In this document: positions 5,304 through 5,634 of the stretch, one piece after another | Numbering within the stretch: position 1 is the first letter of the stretch | How the letters are laid out: each line of letters begins with the position of its first letter | Origin: an uncultured Eubacteriales bacterium | GTDB taxonomy: Bacteria > Bacillota > Clostridia > UMGS1840 | Direction: 5' to 3' | Assembly: GCA_900555525.1 (NCBI GenBank) | Contig: USLP01000109.1 | Span: 1-5,634 of the forward strand | DNA length: 5,634 nucleotides | Translations under genes and position numbers: made by a program | Notes under the pieces: generated by a model | Database searches by the model: none | Told to the model about the DNA's origin: nothing | Seen by the model: the letters and a program-made list of their open reading frames with translations, nothing else

Positions 5304-5554
5304 TGAAAGAAGTTGTTATAAAAATGAAAAAGCATAAGGCATTTCGCATATTTTTGTGGGTATATAATATCGGTTTGCCTGTTACCGCACTTACGATGGT
5401 AATACGCGGTATTACTCAAGTCTTGAATATATCTTTATCGGCTGCGGCAAACGCTGCTGTTTCGGGTGTTGCGGGAATCGGTCATATTTTGACCGGTACC
5501 GGTATTATCTTTCTTTTGATTTCATTAAAAAAGACAGCGGAAAACGGGCAGTGA
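5303..5554 (+). CDS. Small membrane protein, two predicted helices, unknown function
   Basis: An 83-residue protein from ATG 5303 (an alternative ATG at 5324 gives 76 residues; a GTG at 5300 is also in frame; none has a strong ribosome binding site). A basic N-terminus (KMKKHKAFR) precedes two hydrophobic stretches, about residues 16-35 (IFLWVYNIGLPVTALTMV) and 52-75 (AVSGVAGIGHILTGTGIIFL), and the protein ends with the polar tail KKTAENGQ. By the positive-inside rule both ends should face the cytoplasm, making a helical hairpin. No family is recognised. Its own consensus promoter and the separate leader argue that it is transcribed independently of the AraC gene, though read-through from that gene is possible. 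A chance frame is unlikely given the hydrophobic pattern and promoter. Confidence 0.65.
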   Translation: MKEVVIKMKKHKAFRIFLWVYNIGLPVTALTMVIRGITQVLNISLSAAANAAVSGVAGIGHILTGTGIIFLLISLKKTAENGQ

Positions 5555-5571
5555 TAATATGTAGAAAGCAT

Positions 5572-5593
5572 CGTTTTTCCATGTGGAAAAACG
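5572..5593. terminator. Hairpin after the small membrane protein gene
   Basis: CGTTTTTCC (5572-5580) and GGAAAAACG (5585-5593) pair perfectly over 9 bp around the tetraloop ATGT, 17 nt after the stop codon. The position suits a transcription end, but no T run follows on the plus strand (AACATTGC), so it is at best an atypical terminator. A TTGACT hexamer at 5608-5613 might be the -35 of another promoter cut by the window edge. Confidence 0.5.
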
Positions 5594-5634
5594 AACATTG
5601 CTTGCTGTTGACTGTTAAATTTCTGTTTTTTCGG

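Noticed and set aside
4471..5419. Minus-strand open frames opposite the AraC gene and the downstream spacer
   Set aside because: They are antisense to a gene with clear family motifs, or run through the consensus promoter at 5190-5218. Their composition is not protein-like.
1..5634. CRISPR array, tRNA or rRNA genes, insertion sequence
   Set aside because: No regularly spaced repeats, cloverleaf, rRNA signatures, transposase or integrase coding sequence could be seen.

Overview
The window looks like chromosomal DNA of a low- to mid-GC anaerobic Gram-positive bacterium, most likely a member of the Clostridia (Bacillota). The grounds are the GGM-tailed GroEL end, consensus sigma-A-type promoters with 17-nt spacers, strong AGGAGG-type ribosome binding sites, stem-plus-T-run terminators, and an oxygen-sensitive glycyl radical enzyme (GRE) with its activase. 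This is inference from content; no marker fixes the genus.

Layout. Bases 1-92 hold the last codons of groEL and its terminator. Bases 93-1391 are a decayed zone: an intergenic hairpin or repeat block, a 5'-truncated and frameshifted HicA toxin remnant, two strong hairpins (the second a textbook terminator), an endonuclease/exonuclease/phosphatase (EEP) gene broken at both ends, and a short unrecognised reading-frame remnant. Bases 1392-4210 on the minus strand form a two-gene operon: a radical-SAM GRE activase (start reassigned to a TTG at 4210) followed by an unusually short GRE. Bases 4226-4284 form a strikingly symmetrical divergent promoter. Bases 4312-5088 on the plus strand encode an AraC-family regulator. 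Bases 5089-5302 hold a second consensus promoter and an untranslated leader, followed by a small two-helix membrane protein and a hairpin.

How the genes fit together. The best candidate for a little-described system is the regulator/activase/GRE module. The activase would install a glycyl radical on Gly634 of the GRE. The enzyme would pass it to Cys322 and act on a small substrate with the help of Glu324. The divergent AraC protein would sense an inducer or substrate through its N-terminal cupin and act on the shared promoter. The motifs Cys-Trp-Glu and Arg-Val-Trp-Gly-Trp-Ser, together with a length of 658 residues, depart from the pyruvate formate-lyase and common dehydratase patterns. The substrate cannot be read from the sequence, and no transporter, microcompartment or downstream pathway gene lies inside the window.
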